Assembly: GCA_013396755.1 (NCBI GenBank)
Contig: VWZF01002687.1
Span: forward strand, 425,835-489,834
Origin: Sclerurus mexicanus
Taxonomy: Eukaryota; Chordata; Aves; Passeriformes; Furnariidae
Direction: 5' to 3'
Length of the DNA stretch: 64,000 nucleotides
In this document: one piece after another, positions 30,681 to 43,036 of the stretch
Numbering within the stretch: position 1 is the first letter of the stretch
Layout: each line of letters begins with the position of its first letter
Translations under genes and position numbers: made by a program
The notes under the pieces: generated by a model
What the model saw: the letters and a program-made list of their open reading frames with translations, nothing else
Databases searched by the model: none
What the model was told of the DNA's origin: nothing

Positions 30681-33600
30681 TGAAGCAGCAAGTTGTAATC
30701 CTCAGTTATACTCAATTACACCCAAGTATGTGTATAAACACATGTAATGCTTGGAAGAGTTTATCCACTTACAGATGTAACATATTGCAAACTGCTAATT
30801 TTCCTCAACAGATGGCTATAACAGCTTTTCCTGCAGCATAAAAATGATTCTACAAGAGAAGCTGCTTCCTGCTGCTAATCCAAAGACAGGCATACCAAGA
30901 ACAGCACTGAGGAACAACTTCCCATCTACTGTTTAGTTCTTGCATTTGTAATACAACCATAGGGTAGACTTACTACAGGTTGGCTCAGGGCTTCTTAGCA
31001 GTGTGAGAAAAACTGAATTTATCCACTACACGGGGGTGTTCTTGGGGCCATGATGAGCCCAAAACTGGGACAGTGCTTTAAAGTCAAGTTGCTCCATCAG
31101 GTAGGACAGGAGCAGAAGAAAGGGAGCAACAGACAGTGCCACAACCAGGTGCTCTCAGTTCATAGTCAATCCTGCAACATGCTCGATGCCTTTCTCAGCA
31201 ACAACCAGAACTCTTACAGCCTCCCAGGACTCTGACATCCGAGGGGCAGCCTGCCCACCCTCGGGGGGCTGCTGGGCAAGGAACAGCTTTGCCTGCTGAC
31301 TGGAGCCAGTGCTGAGTTTACTTCCCCTGCAACAGACGTTTGGGAAAACAGATGGAGTTTGTACCACTAGTTTAAATCAGAGCACGAGCCTTTCTCACCT
31401 TCTTGTCATTAACTTACTTTCTTCTCAAGATCCTTGGTCAAATGTTTGAAGAGTCACCCATGAGACTTAGGCCAAGCACACATTGCCACTGTCTCAGCTA
31501 AATCGGCAAGGGATACAATCACGTTGCAGCTCCAGCTGTAGGCACCAGAAAGTACTAAAGGAGCAGCAGCTCAGCCAAACTATATTTGTATGAAGAGTGT
31601 TATTTTCATTCCTACATTCATTTCTACTAGCTCAGTCTGACTTTCCTCTACGACGCTATATCTTACTCCCAATTTGGAGTGTTTTGCAATCATAGTACCC
31701 CCACACCATGACAGATGCAATCTCCAAAGAAGTCAATAGCTATTTTTGGTATCAAACTGATTCATAAAAGAATTGCAGCATGCTGTCAGCAAAAGGTCCT
31801 ACCAGTGCCAAATGTACTGCTGGTGCCAGTGTCGCGCCATTCCTCTGCTGGCGTGTCCATGCTCCACGGGATCTGTGCTCTACTGAGCTACCAAAGACGG
31901 GTCCTATTGCGGCAGGGCACGGCGCAGCCTCACATAGATCCTAACCTGGGCCCTGGAAGCAACAGAGCTTTGTCAGCAATGTTATAGTAGAGCTACTTCC
32001 CCCTGACACAGTGCCAAGGCTTTGGCTAAACATTACTTTTGGAAACAAGCTCTAGAAAACCAAGCCACCAGGAGTTTTCAAGTGTTTCTCTCCCTCAGGA
32101 ATTCCTGAGATATGAGAAACAACTTCTTTGTCAACAACTAATACAGATGAGAAGCAAGACACTTGGCATGTCTTTTATGAAACTTTTTCTGAGACAAGGT
32201 TGTCTCTTAAGCATTTCTAAAAGGAACCTATGAGTACACACAAGAACTATGTCTTCCTTGTGAAATCTGCAAGTCCTCATCAGTCTTTGGTAGCATATAC
32301 TGATAACAAAAGGGTAAACCAAACAATTCAGCTCTGCTAGTTATTACAGCGTTTGGAGGTAGAAGGAAGGGGTTCTCAGTTCCTAAAACACAGCACACAG
32401 AATAATGGACTCACGTCATCAGTATGGATGGAAGTCCTATTGCCAACCACCACACACAAAAAACACCATAACGCCTGCTGATCTTGACATCAGTGCCTGG
32501 TAGGAGAACATTTTGTGAAGTTCACACTAGGCAAGCAGTACCCCCAGGATCTGGGCCCATATTGCACAGACTTTAACCTACATCCATCTGTCTTTGAAGA
32601 ACAAATTTACACAAAGCACAATGAAGTCCCTCAACCTCCCACTGACAGAGAGAAAGCAGTGCCAATAAGCCAGCAGTGATGGCACTCAAGGGACAAGACA
32701 CACAAGAGGCTGGCATTAAAGTCCCAGCCTGATTGTTCCACTTCACAAATACAATCACTTGGTCAGATTATGTAAGGCATAGTTCTGCATGAATTGAAAG
32801 TTTAAAGGCATTCCAAGGCTTTCTCTCCAAAGCTGTGAAAGTGTTAATTCCCTCCCTCACCTGCCCTCTGTTGAACATGACTTCTCTCTGAACAGGAATT
32901 TATCAACTTTCTTCCATTGTTTATTAAGAGACAATGGCAGAGTATCACGGAGATAGGGAATGGCAAGGCAGGGCCACCATGATATAGTAGTCTACTTTAC
33001 ATGGTGGCAGAAAACCTCAGAAGATGACAATAATTGCCCTAAGGATAAATCACAGCAGCGTAAGAGAAGCTCAGGAAGAGAGAAAACAAGCATTTCACTT
33101 GAGCCTGGCTTAGGGAGATGTCCAAGTCATCAGCTTGTTTGAAATACCAACACAGTTGCAAGCTTTATAAGCCTAAATAAAAGAGCTGTCAGTGCTTCAC
33201 TCAAAAGTGACGCTGAGAAGTTTTATTAAAAATAAAGGTGTGAAGTCAAACTACAACATCGAGTTGTGCCTGACTTTCCCTCCACACCAGCTACACACAC
33301 TGCACTTGACTGACAAGAACTTGTACTGTCATGTTTTTGGCCTCACCACCAAGAGACAGAAACATCAAAAGAAGCCTGATAAACTTTGTTATGCTTGTGA
33401 AGAGATTAATATTTCCTAAGACACAGAAGAGTAGAAGCCTCAGTAGATATCCAATAATGCCAAAAAGGAGTGGTGATAACTAAACTGAGTTCCACGTATT
33501 CTGTGAGAACTGCCAAGAACTAAAGAAAATGCAAAATTTAGAATATCCTAAAACCTGATCATTTCTCAGAGCACAAAGCAATGTCTTCCTTGTCTAAGTA

Positions 33601-35285
33601 TTTGTATCTGGATTTAAAGGATAGCCATCAGGCTCCTCCACACCTACACATTTTTAGAATTAGGAATATGTTGACAATAACCAAAACACAACTGGACCAA
33701 CAGAAGATACTCAAATTGGTCTTTGAATACTTCAACCATACAAGGCATCTAATATGTGCTTTGTGTTTATCTGTGTCTTATTCCAGATACAGAGCAGATA
33801 GATCGAATAGTCATAGATATTTTTTCATAACTTTAAAGAAATTATAAAGTCATAATTTCATATAACTACTGGTCTAATGCATGAACATGTTTCAGTGTAC
33901 ACAAGTGTAAGGTAACTCCAGAATTAAGATATTTGAAAGGCCCTCATGAGTATGGAATGCAAGATCTTCATTTTTGGTACTCTTAACAGAGAGTACAACA
34001 CTTGTTTTTTATTTTCTTCTCTAGTGTCAGCACCCCCCATAGGTAAAGGTGCTTGGAGAGGAAAAGAACAAAAAAACCCATACAAATTAATAACAGAAAA
34101 CATGGGTTATAGCAAATGCATGTCCTCACAAATCAGTCCATTCAATGCATGTCCATCAAACCTCAGTGACAGATCTTTAAATGCTTCTTTACAACTGTGG
34201 TATCAGATCCAGCCTTGAACACCTATGGAAAAGAAGTACTAAAAGGTTCTAAAATATTGGAAAAGATATGCCCTTTTCAAAGCATTTTGCTGTCTCAGTC
34301 ATAAGCACTGTCTGTCAATTACAAACATTATAGCAATTCAGATCTGCCCCAGGGAACCATGGATGACACTCTTTATGCTCTGGAGCAAAAAAGCAAATTT
34401 TACCTATAATTTCTGCCCTCTACAAAAATTGGGTTATACAATAACGAGGTGCTTGACTGCTGTTGCATTAAGTCGGTAATGAGATGGAATGCACAGTCAT
34501 ACCATTTAGTGTTCTCAATTGCTTCAGCTTGGGAGTAAATACATCAACAACAACCAAGCAGGGATATTAACTACAGAGTAATACATCAAAGTAGGATGTT
34601 AACTTGCTGATGTTACATGAAAATCATTTCTATATTTCACTGAAGAATTCTTCAAATGATTCACTTGTGTAATATGTTATTAAATGAAGCACATAAAAAG
34701 AGACATCTTAAGCATTAGTTTAATTGAAGGCAGAAATAACACTGACAAATATTTAATACTTACTGAAGGAAAACTCCAATTCTTCTCATGAGATTTTTAC
34801 CATAAGCCAGAAAGCCTGACATGAAAGTACATTTCCTACCTGTGCTGGCTCTTCTATTTTTTACAGGAATAGGGGCATTTTGCAACATGCTAAGGAAACT
34901 GTTTCAGTCAAGTGATTACTGCAGCATTTCTTCTTCAGCTACTACTTCAAGTATGAGGTTTCAGCTTGCTTTTTCCATTCCTTCTCTTTTTTCAGCCTCT
35001 GAGTAGTCATTAGCCATGTTCTTTCCATCTATGGTAAGTAACCTATGACCACATTCCCAATTTTAGACCTCTGCCAAGACTATGTTCCAAGTGAGATAAG
35101 TTACCCAAGAAAAATCTCAGAGCAGTTTGAATATACCTACATCATGTTTGTCAATGATACCAAAAGGGGGCTCTTTAATTCTTGGTCACTGACACTTGGA
35201 CATCTGACAAGATACTGTATTGCTGAAGTCAAATTGCACTGTGTCTTCAATAAAGTTAACGCAGGCAAAATGTGTGATAAGAGTG
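30681..35285. other. gene-free stretch between CR1 pieces
   Basis: No exon or RNA gene is recognisable. Slightly GC-richer patches occur near 31240-31330 and 31820-31960, the latter with several CpGs, but neither is dense enough to call an island. Short overlapping frames on both strands at 31155-31367 and 31715-31987 have no family resemblance. Confidence 0.5.
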
Positions 35286-35600
35286 ATTCAGGTTGAAAGG
35301 GACCTCTGGGGGTCTCTATTTCCAAAGCTAGCCCAAAGCAGGTCTGGTTCAGGTAAGTACTGACAGTCTCCAAGGATGAAGATCCCACAGCCTCTCTGGG
35401 CCTCTATTCCAGTGTTTGACCACCATCTCTGTGAATATTTCATCGTCCATTTCCTTGCTGCACTTGTGCCTGCTGCCGCACATCCTACCACTGTTCCCTC
35501 CAGAACACCCTGGCCCCACCTTCTCTGACAACAGCACTAAGACCACATTCCCTCAGCCTTCCCCTCCTAACACTGAACAAAGCTCGGATCCTTTAGAACT
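35286..35600 (-). mobile_element. CR1 LINE 3' region (reverse orientation)
   Basis: Read as the reverse complement, the segment has the CR1 3' block. 'ttcaggttgaaagggacctctggg' is near its terminus. 'cctctctgggcctctattccagtgtttgaccaccatctctgtgaat' follows, then 'cttgctgcacttgtgcctgctgccgcacatcctaccactgttccctcc'. Weaker similarity continues through 'cctggccccaccttctct' to about 35600. The 163-codon plus-strand frame starting at 35416 runs antisense through this element and is not a gene. The left edge is close to the element's true 3' end. Confidence 0.85.
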
Positions 35601-38600
35601 CCCTTTAACTTCACTGACTTACATAGCTGGTGTGTGTCAGAAGGTCTGGTTAACTCAAGTAAAACAATTCAGGACTAAAAAGGAGAAATACCACTGCCAT
35701 TTCCTGAATATTATGGGCAGAAGACAGGCTTTAGAATACCATGGTTACATTAAACAAACAGCATATTCCAACTGGGAGCTGCATCCACAAATGACTTTAC
35801 AGGGAGCCATTTGCAATGTAAGAATACTTTGGCAGGTCAAACCCTACGAACAAAACTGCAAGCTCTTGAACATCTCATTTACACACTGCCTACAGAATAA
35901 CTATTAATACAGAGACAAACATCTTTGATGGGGGTGTAGTACTTCCCATGCATTCCTTTAAGGGATGCTCAAGAAAGGTAAAACAAATTATTGCAAGCTT
36001 AGTCTGGTTGTTGTAATGATGTTTCTGAGCAGAAAGGTGACTTAGTAGAATGCAGTGATAAATCAAGAGGACTACTTAAAGCTTATCTTTCACTAATTGG
36101 TATTTTTAATTCCTGGATAACTCCTTTCAGTCAGCAAACACATCTGAACTCGGACAAATGGTATTTTGAGATCTTTTTTCCCCCTCAGAACATTGTTCAA
36201 TCAAAGATTGCACTGAGAAAATTAAAAATTTAGTGTTGCTTTTAGCTACCGATTGTTCAAAATGGGTTAAATTTCTCTTTGCTGTATTTTAAAATGAAAA
36301 CTTTAATTAAAATTGCTGTGCAATTTCAAGGATATTAATCTTTCCCGTTTCCTCAGCTTATCTATCTGCTATCCTGTACAATTCGTATTTCCCATTACAT
36401 GAAACTTAGCAGTTTGCTAGAAAAATTTCTGTCTAACACTTCAAATCTGCCCATTTCATAAAATTGTTTAGGCAAGTCAAAAGAAGTTTGGAAACAAACT
36501 TATTGAAACAGATGCTAATAAAGGCTCTTAGTTTGTTATCAATATCAAGAGTTTCTTATTTGCCACATTTGTTTCAATATTTAACTTTGCTGGTACTTGT
36601 GTTTCTCTTAGATGCCATCCTTGCCTTTCCTCAAAAACCAAAGGGGCAGCTCAGACAAAAGGCTGTATTTTCTATTGCCTTATTTCCAGTATTCTCACCT
36701 TCAATTCCTTAAGAACTGGCCTGTTTTCTACTTTTCAAAACAATAGCCTCAAACTGCCCCAACAGCAAGATAAAAGCTCCAATCTAATTTTGTTGTCCCC
36801 ATCTACAGAGAATACTATTAGACAGAGGTTCACACAGACATTTTCTGTCAAAATAAAAAAATAGAAAAATGCTTCCTCAAAAACAGCTGTAAGTAAAAAA
36901 AAAAAACCCACAAAAAAACAAAACAAAAACCCTGTATTTCTGATTACATTTAGTTTAGACTAGCAAAGGTTAAAAGGGCACAAAATCATCTTTTTAATTT
37001 GCCTGTATGAAAACTCAAAATATTTTTCTCAATTACAGCTCCATTTCTCACCCACTACTCAGGCATTTCAATTTTTGCCAAGTATCAAGTAATTTTCTTT
37101 AAGCCATGCCATTTGCAGTGGTGTATTTCAGGAAGTGCTAGTCCTTCATTTATAAAGATGTAAAGGCAAGAAATCTTTGATATTGCCCCTCAAGCACCCA
37201 CAGGCTGAAACCCCCTAAGCTGACATACCAGAGAGCCCAAGCAGGAGGAACTCCTCCCTGTTCTGTTGCTCCAATGCCTTCTTCATGTACAATCCAAATA
37301 CTCAACAGTGCATACAAATACCAAACAAAGTGTAAAACTGCCTTGCTTACCCTACAGCCAGCAGTCAGTCAGCTCACAAGAGAACAAACCCAAATCCCTA
37401 CAGGAAAGAAGAAACCATTTCAATCTAGCCTGGCTTAGCCAGTAGTCTGACCTGATTTTACCCAGTACTGACAGCAAGAGAAACCGAGCACTTCTTTGCA
37501 TTTAAATAATACAACATCCTTTGTTCTAAGAGGCTGAGAGAGGCTGCCCAAAGTGTAAGCTGATTTAAACTCCCCCAAAGCAGAATGCTGAACTGTACCT
37601 GCTTCTCAACCACATGCATGCCCAAAGACCTGACATTCCCAAACAGCAAATAACCCAAAGACCACACTGTTTCCCACCTTGCCTGTCTGTTAATGAGGAT
37701 GGAGTGGTCCTGCTTCTGTCCTGGTCTGGTGCTGCTGGAAGATTAGGCTGGGGAAACCACTGATGTATTCTTCACCGGTTTTTACATTTTTACACCATTC
37801 TAGTCTCTGTCCATCCTAGTTGTAAGCTTTTTGCTTTATTTTCCTTTACCACTCACCTCTGTAAGAATGTCACAGCTGTCATTCAAGGTCAAACCACACA
37901 GAGGCAGGCAAATCCCTTAAATAATTAAGTTTTGCTTGATACAGCACTATGAATATCAGAACTCAAACATTTGGGTAATAAAATTTATGGTGGAAAGGGT
38001 GTGGAAAATAGAAGATACGTATTAGTTGGTAACTTGCTGCACATTAAAACTTGTGCCCAGTTAATTCCTACCACAACTCAAATAAACAAGATCACAAACA
38101 CCCTTGTCTGCTTACAACCAGACCACAAAGATAGCTGTGAGTATGGTGTTCACCAGTGACCCAGCTCTCTTCCTAGTGATCATGGGGAGACAAGACGGGC
38201 ATCTGTTCTACAAACTGTATTTTAAAATAAGAGAAAATATCTTCATTTGTCTACCTATTGGCCGAGAGACTCAGCAAGGACCTCCAAGTAATCACCAAGA
38301 CAGACAATGACCCTGCCTATTCAAATGCCATGAGGGAGGTAAGAAAAGGACACAGACCAATAGAGAGAGATTAGTTATGAACACAGCAAGGTGTTCCTGC
38401 CCTGAACACCCCCTCAGTGGGAGTTCAGACACGTAACATGCTGCAGGATGGAGACTCTGGAGAAGACAGAAGTCAGTGCTCCCTTCAGCAAACCGTGGGA
38501 AGCAATGGTTCTCACAAAACCCTTTCAGAAACTGTCTACCTCTGACTTTCCTTTTCTATTTACTTTTCTTTGCCAAACCTATCAGAGCTCTCTGTCATGT

Positions 38601-39417
38601 CTCCACCCTGGCCAGCTTCCCAACCTTTTTTGGCAGCACTGCAATGTCACTCCTATTGCCAGCTCTGGACAGCTGAGTCTGCTGCTCTAGAATGAGCTCT
38701 AATAGAGGAGAGGTGGAATGCAGAGGACATGCACAGTGTGGCACTAATGTTCTCTGTCTCCAATACAGATAGATGATTTTTGAGTTGGGATAGGATTCTT
38801 TCAGCTGGCAGGAGAAATAAGAAAGTAGATCTGAACTGCTGAGTCAAATGTATCCAGTAAATTTCCCTGCACAAAGTCTGCAGCTGCTCCAGAAAAGGGT
38901 GATGATTACTAGAGGTGACCATAATTATACCAAGCTTACCTATCTTCACTCAAAAAAGGGAAGAAATGCCTCCACGATTTCCTTTCAGAGCAACAAGGGA
39001 AAAAACTTTAATAAAAGAGGTATTTTCTATGCCAGTAAAAGAGAAAACCCTCTTTCCATGAGATTTTGATTGTAAGTCAAATCAGAAAGAAGAAATAACA
39101 GCCACTGGCTGGTCACAAGTATGCAATAAAAAATGGAAATCAATGTTTATGAAAGAATGTTGTTTGCTACTTAAATTCTACTGAACAGCAAATACACTGA
39201 GCACATTACCACCTTCTTCATGAACATTCTGCAAACATAGGGAAAGACAGTAGATAAAGTCTCTATTCAAAACTATTTGCTCAGATAAAATAATCTTATG
39301 CCTACTGAGTAGTATTTCTTCAGTGTTTCTGCCGGACTCAAGTGGCTCTCCAAACCAGAGCCTTCTTTCATACATCAAGGTGTTCTGGTGATTTATATGA
39401 GTCTTATCCCCAGCAGA
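35601..39417. other. no gene seen
   Basis: This is AT-rich sequence. An A-rich tract at about 36895-36932 (A12 followed by 'cccacaaaaaaacaaaac') is low complexity. I recognise no exons or repeats in the remainder. Confidence 0.5.
36895..36932 (+). repeat. A-rich low-complexity tract
   Basis: A run of about 12 A is followed by A-rich sequence with single C interruptions. It could be the tail of a decayed retroposed insertion or a simple repeat. Confidence 0.7.
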
Positions 39418-39965
39418 TGTGCTGTGCTGTTTTGGGCTGGGATAAAGCTAATTTTCTTCACAATGGGCAGTATGGGGCTGTGTTTTCTTTTGCAAAAATA
39501 ATGTTGACAATAACAGGGAAGTTTTTGTTATTGTTGAGCAGGACTTATACAGAATCAAGGGCTTTTCAGCTCCTCACACCACCCCACCAGCGAGTAGGCT
39601 GGAGTACACACTTTGTTGGGAGGGGACACAGTCAGGACAGGAGACCCCAACTGACCAAAGATATATTGCATACCACATGGCATCATGCTCAGCATATAAA
39701 ACATGGGCAAAGAGAAGGAAGGCAGCGGCATTTGGTGTGATGGTGTCTGTCTTACCAAGTAACCATTACATGTGGTGGAGCCCTGCTTTCCTGGGGATGG
39801 CTGAACACCTGCCTGTCCATGGCAAAGGGTGAATCAATTCCTTGTTGTGCTTTGCTTTGCTTTTTCTCAGCTCAGGAGTTTTAGTCACTTTTACTCTTCC
39901 AATTCTCTCTCCCATCCCACGGGTGGGGAGTGCCCAAGGAGCTGTGCTGGGGTGGAACCATGACA
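39418..39965 (+). mobile_element. solo LTR of an avian endogenous retrovirus
   Basis: The segment opens with 'tgtgctgtgctgttttgggctgggataaagctaattttctt'. It contains 'cctcacaccaccccaccagcgagtaggctgg', 'gggaggggacacagtcaggacaggagaccccaactgaccaaag', 'ccatgtggcatcatgctcagcatataaaac' and a 'ggagccctgctttcctggggatggctgaacacctgcctgtccatgg' block. It closes with 'ctctcccatcccacgggtggggagtgcc' and 'ggaaccatgaca'. I recognise this order as a common avian ERV LTR. A TATA box (TATAAA) at about 39698-39703 sets the orientation as plus. No internal gag, pol or env sequence flanks it, so it is a solo LTR. The part where I would expect the polyadenylation signal, near 39870, seems shortened. I could not find a clear target-site duplication, so the ends are approximate. 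The 132-codon frame over the LTR is not a gene. Confidence 0.85.
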
Positions 39966-42900
39966 GCTTCTGCACAAGAGAGCACATCAGACCCTCACGT
40001 AAGTTCACAACATACATATGGAAGTATTAAGCACATGTCAGAGGAAAGGCTCTCTTGCAGAAACTGATTTTTCAACAGATCAAAATAACTTTATGCTTCT
40101 TTTTACACTAATATTCTTTAATTAAAAGATAAGCAATACAGCTACAAAGAGTTCCAAGATACTTAATATTTTCTCAAGTGATATCCTAAGGCTTAAGTAT
40201 TGTGAGTCTTCCATCACAATTACACACAGCTTACACTATCAAATGCTCTGTTCTTTGCGGTTCCCTTGATTACACAAGGAATTGATTTTTTACCTAATTT
40301 TAGATTCTTTACACCACTTTAAATTGCATTACTAGATTGGAACATAAATCTTTACTGTTTGGGATGTTTTTTCACCTAAAGCAATTCAGAATGGAGTAGT
40401 GTAGTGTGAAGTGTCCGAAGACCTCAATAATAACTTCTCTTTAGTGTAAAGTGATGCAAAACAGCCCAACTTCATTAAGATCATAGGTGCTGAAGACAAA
40501 GTGCTGTGAAACCTGAAGCAAGAAAAGCATAAATCCTGAAGAATTACGTTTTAGGTTATTATCAGATTATGCCTATTTTAAAAGAGGCACTTGTCTCTCC
40601 CACCTAACGTATCAGAAAATAACCAACCCCTTGGTGTTTATCAGTGCTTTCATTCTTTAAAATAACATTTATACTTGCTTTCAGCATCCACCAAGATGAA
40701 CTTCTGCTGGCATTAGTACCTGAAATAATTTCATGTGACTCATCAATTTGCACAGGACACTGTAAAGGCTCTCCACATTTTGAAGAAATTAAATGCTTAA
40801 TTCAATCCATGTGTCTTTCTCTGGGTTTTCTTAATTATTCATTTATCCATGAGAACAGAAGGTTGCAGGTCTGGAGTTATATATAGACATAGAAGCAGAG
40901 AACAGGACAGAAGTCACTTGCCCATGTTTTCTTATTTTGCTGGGCAAACTTAACACCTGCACAAAGTGAGAAAGTTGTTAATATACTAACTCTTTTCCCC
41001 CTTCCCTAACTAAAAAAAAAAGGAAAAAAAAGATTTAAAACTAACCAACCAAACCAAAAAACAAAGCACCTCCTCAGTCAAGCAATAACATTATAGAAGT
41101 GCAGAGGATCAGCTGATGCTGGAATGGTCACAAGTTTCGGTAATGGCACCTGGCAGCTCAGTCAGTACCTCTCAGTCCAGTTCACAGGCGTAGCTACTGA
41201 TAAGCACTGAGTGATCAATCAGTCCCAGCGGGGCACAGATCAGATCAAATGATGGTGACAGAAGCTATCTAAACCCTTCACAATCACGGCATAACTCAAT
41301 AAATCTTTGCAGTGTTAAGGTATTTGACAGTTTGGCTTTTTTACAAAGGCAAAAAGGAGCAGCTCATCCAAACAGTTTCATCGTGGAGCTTTGGCCCTGG
41401 CAACATTCCCCGTGTTAAAAAGCTGGCCAGAGGGACAGACACCTTAATCATTCACAACTATTCAATGAGCTGTATTATTAGTTCTCAAAAATGTATTGCA
41501 GCATCCTTCAAAGAGACCATGACAAGAGGAGATTTAAAAGAAAACCGTGATTTGTTTGTTAGATGCTGTGTTATTTTTTTCTCCTTAATATTACATTTCA
41601 GCCATTGCATTCATCGATAAACTTAGCAGGACTCTGCCTGACATTTTTAAAAATGCAATCAATTATGAAAAGTCATGCTGTTTGAGAAAAATTTATCCCA
41701 CATTGAAAATATGAATTTAGTGACTCTCCAGGCTTTTAAGGTAATCTTATTATCCACATAATAATGTCCAGGGGCGTAATAGTCTCCAGAGGCACCAGAC
41801 CATTGTGTTAGTCACAGTGGAATAAGTCTGTAGCAAAAAAATAATTGCCTTGACCTTATCTAAAGTTTTCTGATGGTGATATCTGAAATGCAGTCTTTCA
41901 GCCACGAGTGTTTGTTTGCACACTCCTTTTACAGTGGCTGAAGGACAAATGGAATTCTGGCCTCTGCTTTCAAGTCCACTCCCACCAAAGATGCTAACCC
42001 ACGGAGCTTAGACCATCACAGGCCAGTCTTCTCACACAAATCAAAGAAAGCATATTCTTGGATAATCTGGATCCCCTTCCTAACAGCTGGGACTATTACT
42101 CTAAAAGAATATTATTTCTTTTTTAATTGAGCACAGAAAGCAGACCGTGCAGGGAAAGAAATCACGGTTAAAAGTGTAGCCCTGCACCCACGTGCACCCA
42201 TAGTTGCTGTATCTTATTTCAAAGGATCAGCTGTTTCTATGTGAAACAGTTGGGAGCTCCTTTCACCTGAAGGGAAAGGAGCCTTATCAGCACAACTGTG
42301 GCCAGGTTTAAACCTTTATGCAAACAACTCTTGCTTAGAAGAATCTAATTCCAATCTCTTTATTGCTCACCTAAGGCATTTGTTGCACTTGACAGGCTGT
42401 GAAGGAGGACAGCCAGATTGATCCCAAGATTATAGGATTGAAACTAACGGGAAGTGTTATAAAATTTTAATATATGCCATCTTCCAGACAAAAGGAGACT
42501 CCAGGGAGAGCTGACCTTTGAGTGCAGAAACCTTAATAACATGTCAACAGTGAGGTTACATTTTCCATACAAAAACGAATGACAAAATTAGGGAGATTGC
42601 ACTAGAGTTGTACTGTCTAGAAATAAGACGAGGTTTCTCCTAGACTTCAGTGAATTTGTGGGTTATATGAAAGACTGAAAAAACATAGAGACATATAAAA
42701 TGCTGTTACAGTCGCCATTGACTCCAAGCAAATCTGTGCCAAACAACAGTTCACAGATGATGCAAGTGTTATCTCATCTTAACTTCTGATTATACACCCA
42801 CAGTACTGACACTTTTTAGCAGCCAAGTCCTCTTCAATTTGTACCTTTCCATTCACAATCATTATTAAGGGGGAGAAAAAAAGCAACCACCTGCTCAAAA

Positions 42901-43000
42901 TAAGCAATATATTCTTCACAAACAGAATTTCATTAAATAAATTTAACAAATAGTTTTGGCCAGAGGAAAAAAAAGGTGAAGAGTCAGAATAGCTTAAAAT
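39966..43000. other. no gene seen
   Basis: This is AT-rich non-coding sequence. An A-rich tract occurs at about 41010-41065. Frames are up to about 100 codons and unremarkable. Confidence 0.5.
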
Positions 43001-43036
43001 TTCAAGGGATCCCTGGAGTTCATCTAGTCAAACCCA
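43001..43036 (-). mobile_element. possible CR1 scrap (reverse orientation)
   Basis: 'ttcaagggatccctggagttcatctagtcaaaccc' resembles the reverse complement of the CR1 3' tail ('gggacccctggagatcatctagtccaaccc'). It is too short for a firm call. Confidence 0.45.

Noticed and set aside
35416..35907. 163-codon plus-strand open frame, among the longest in the window
   Set aside because: Its first part runs antisense through a CR1 element and the rest has no family similarity. It lacks splice or promoter context.
39342..39740. 132-codon plus-strand frame
   Set aside because: It lies almost entirely in the LTR and has no resemblance to a retroviral protein.
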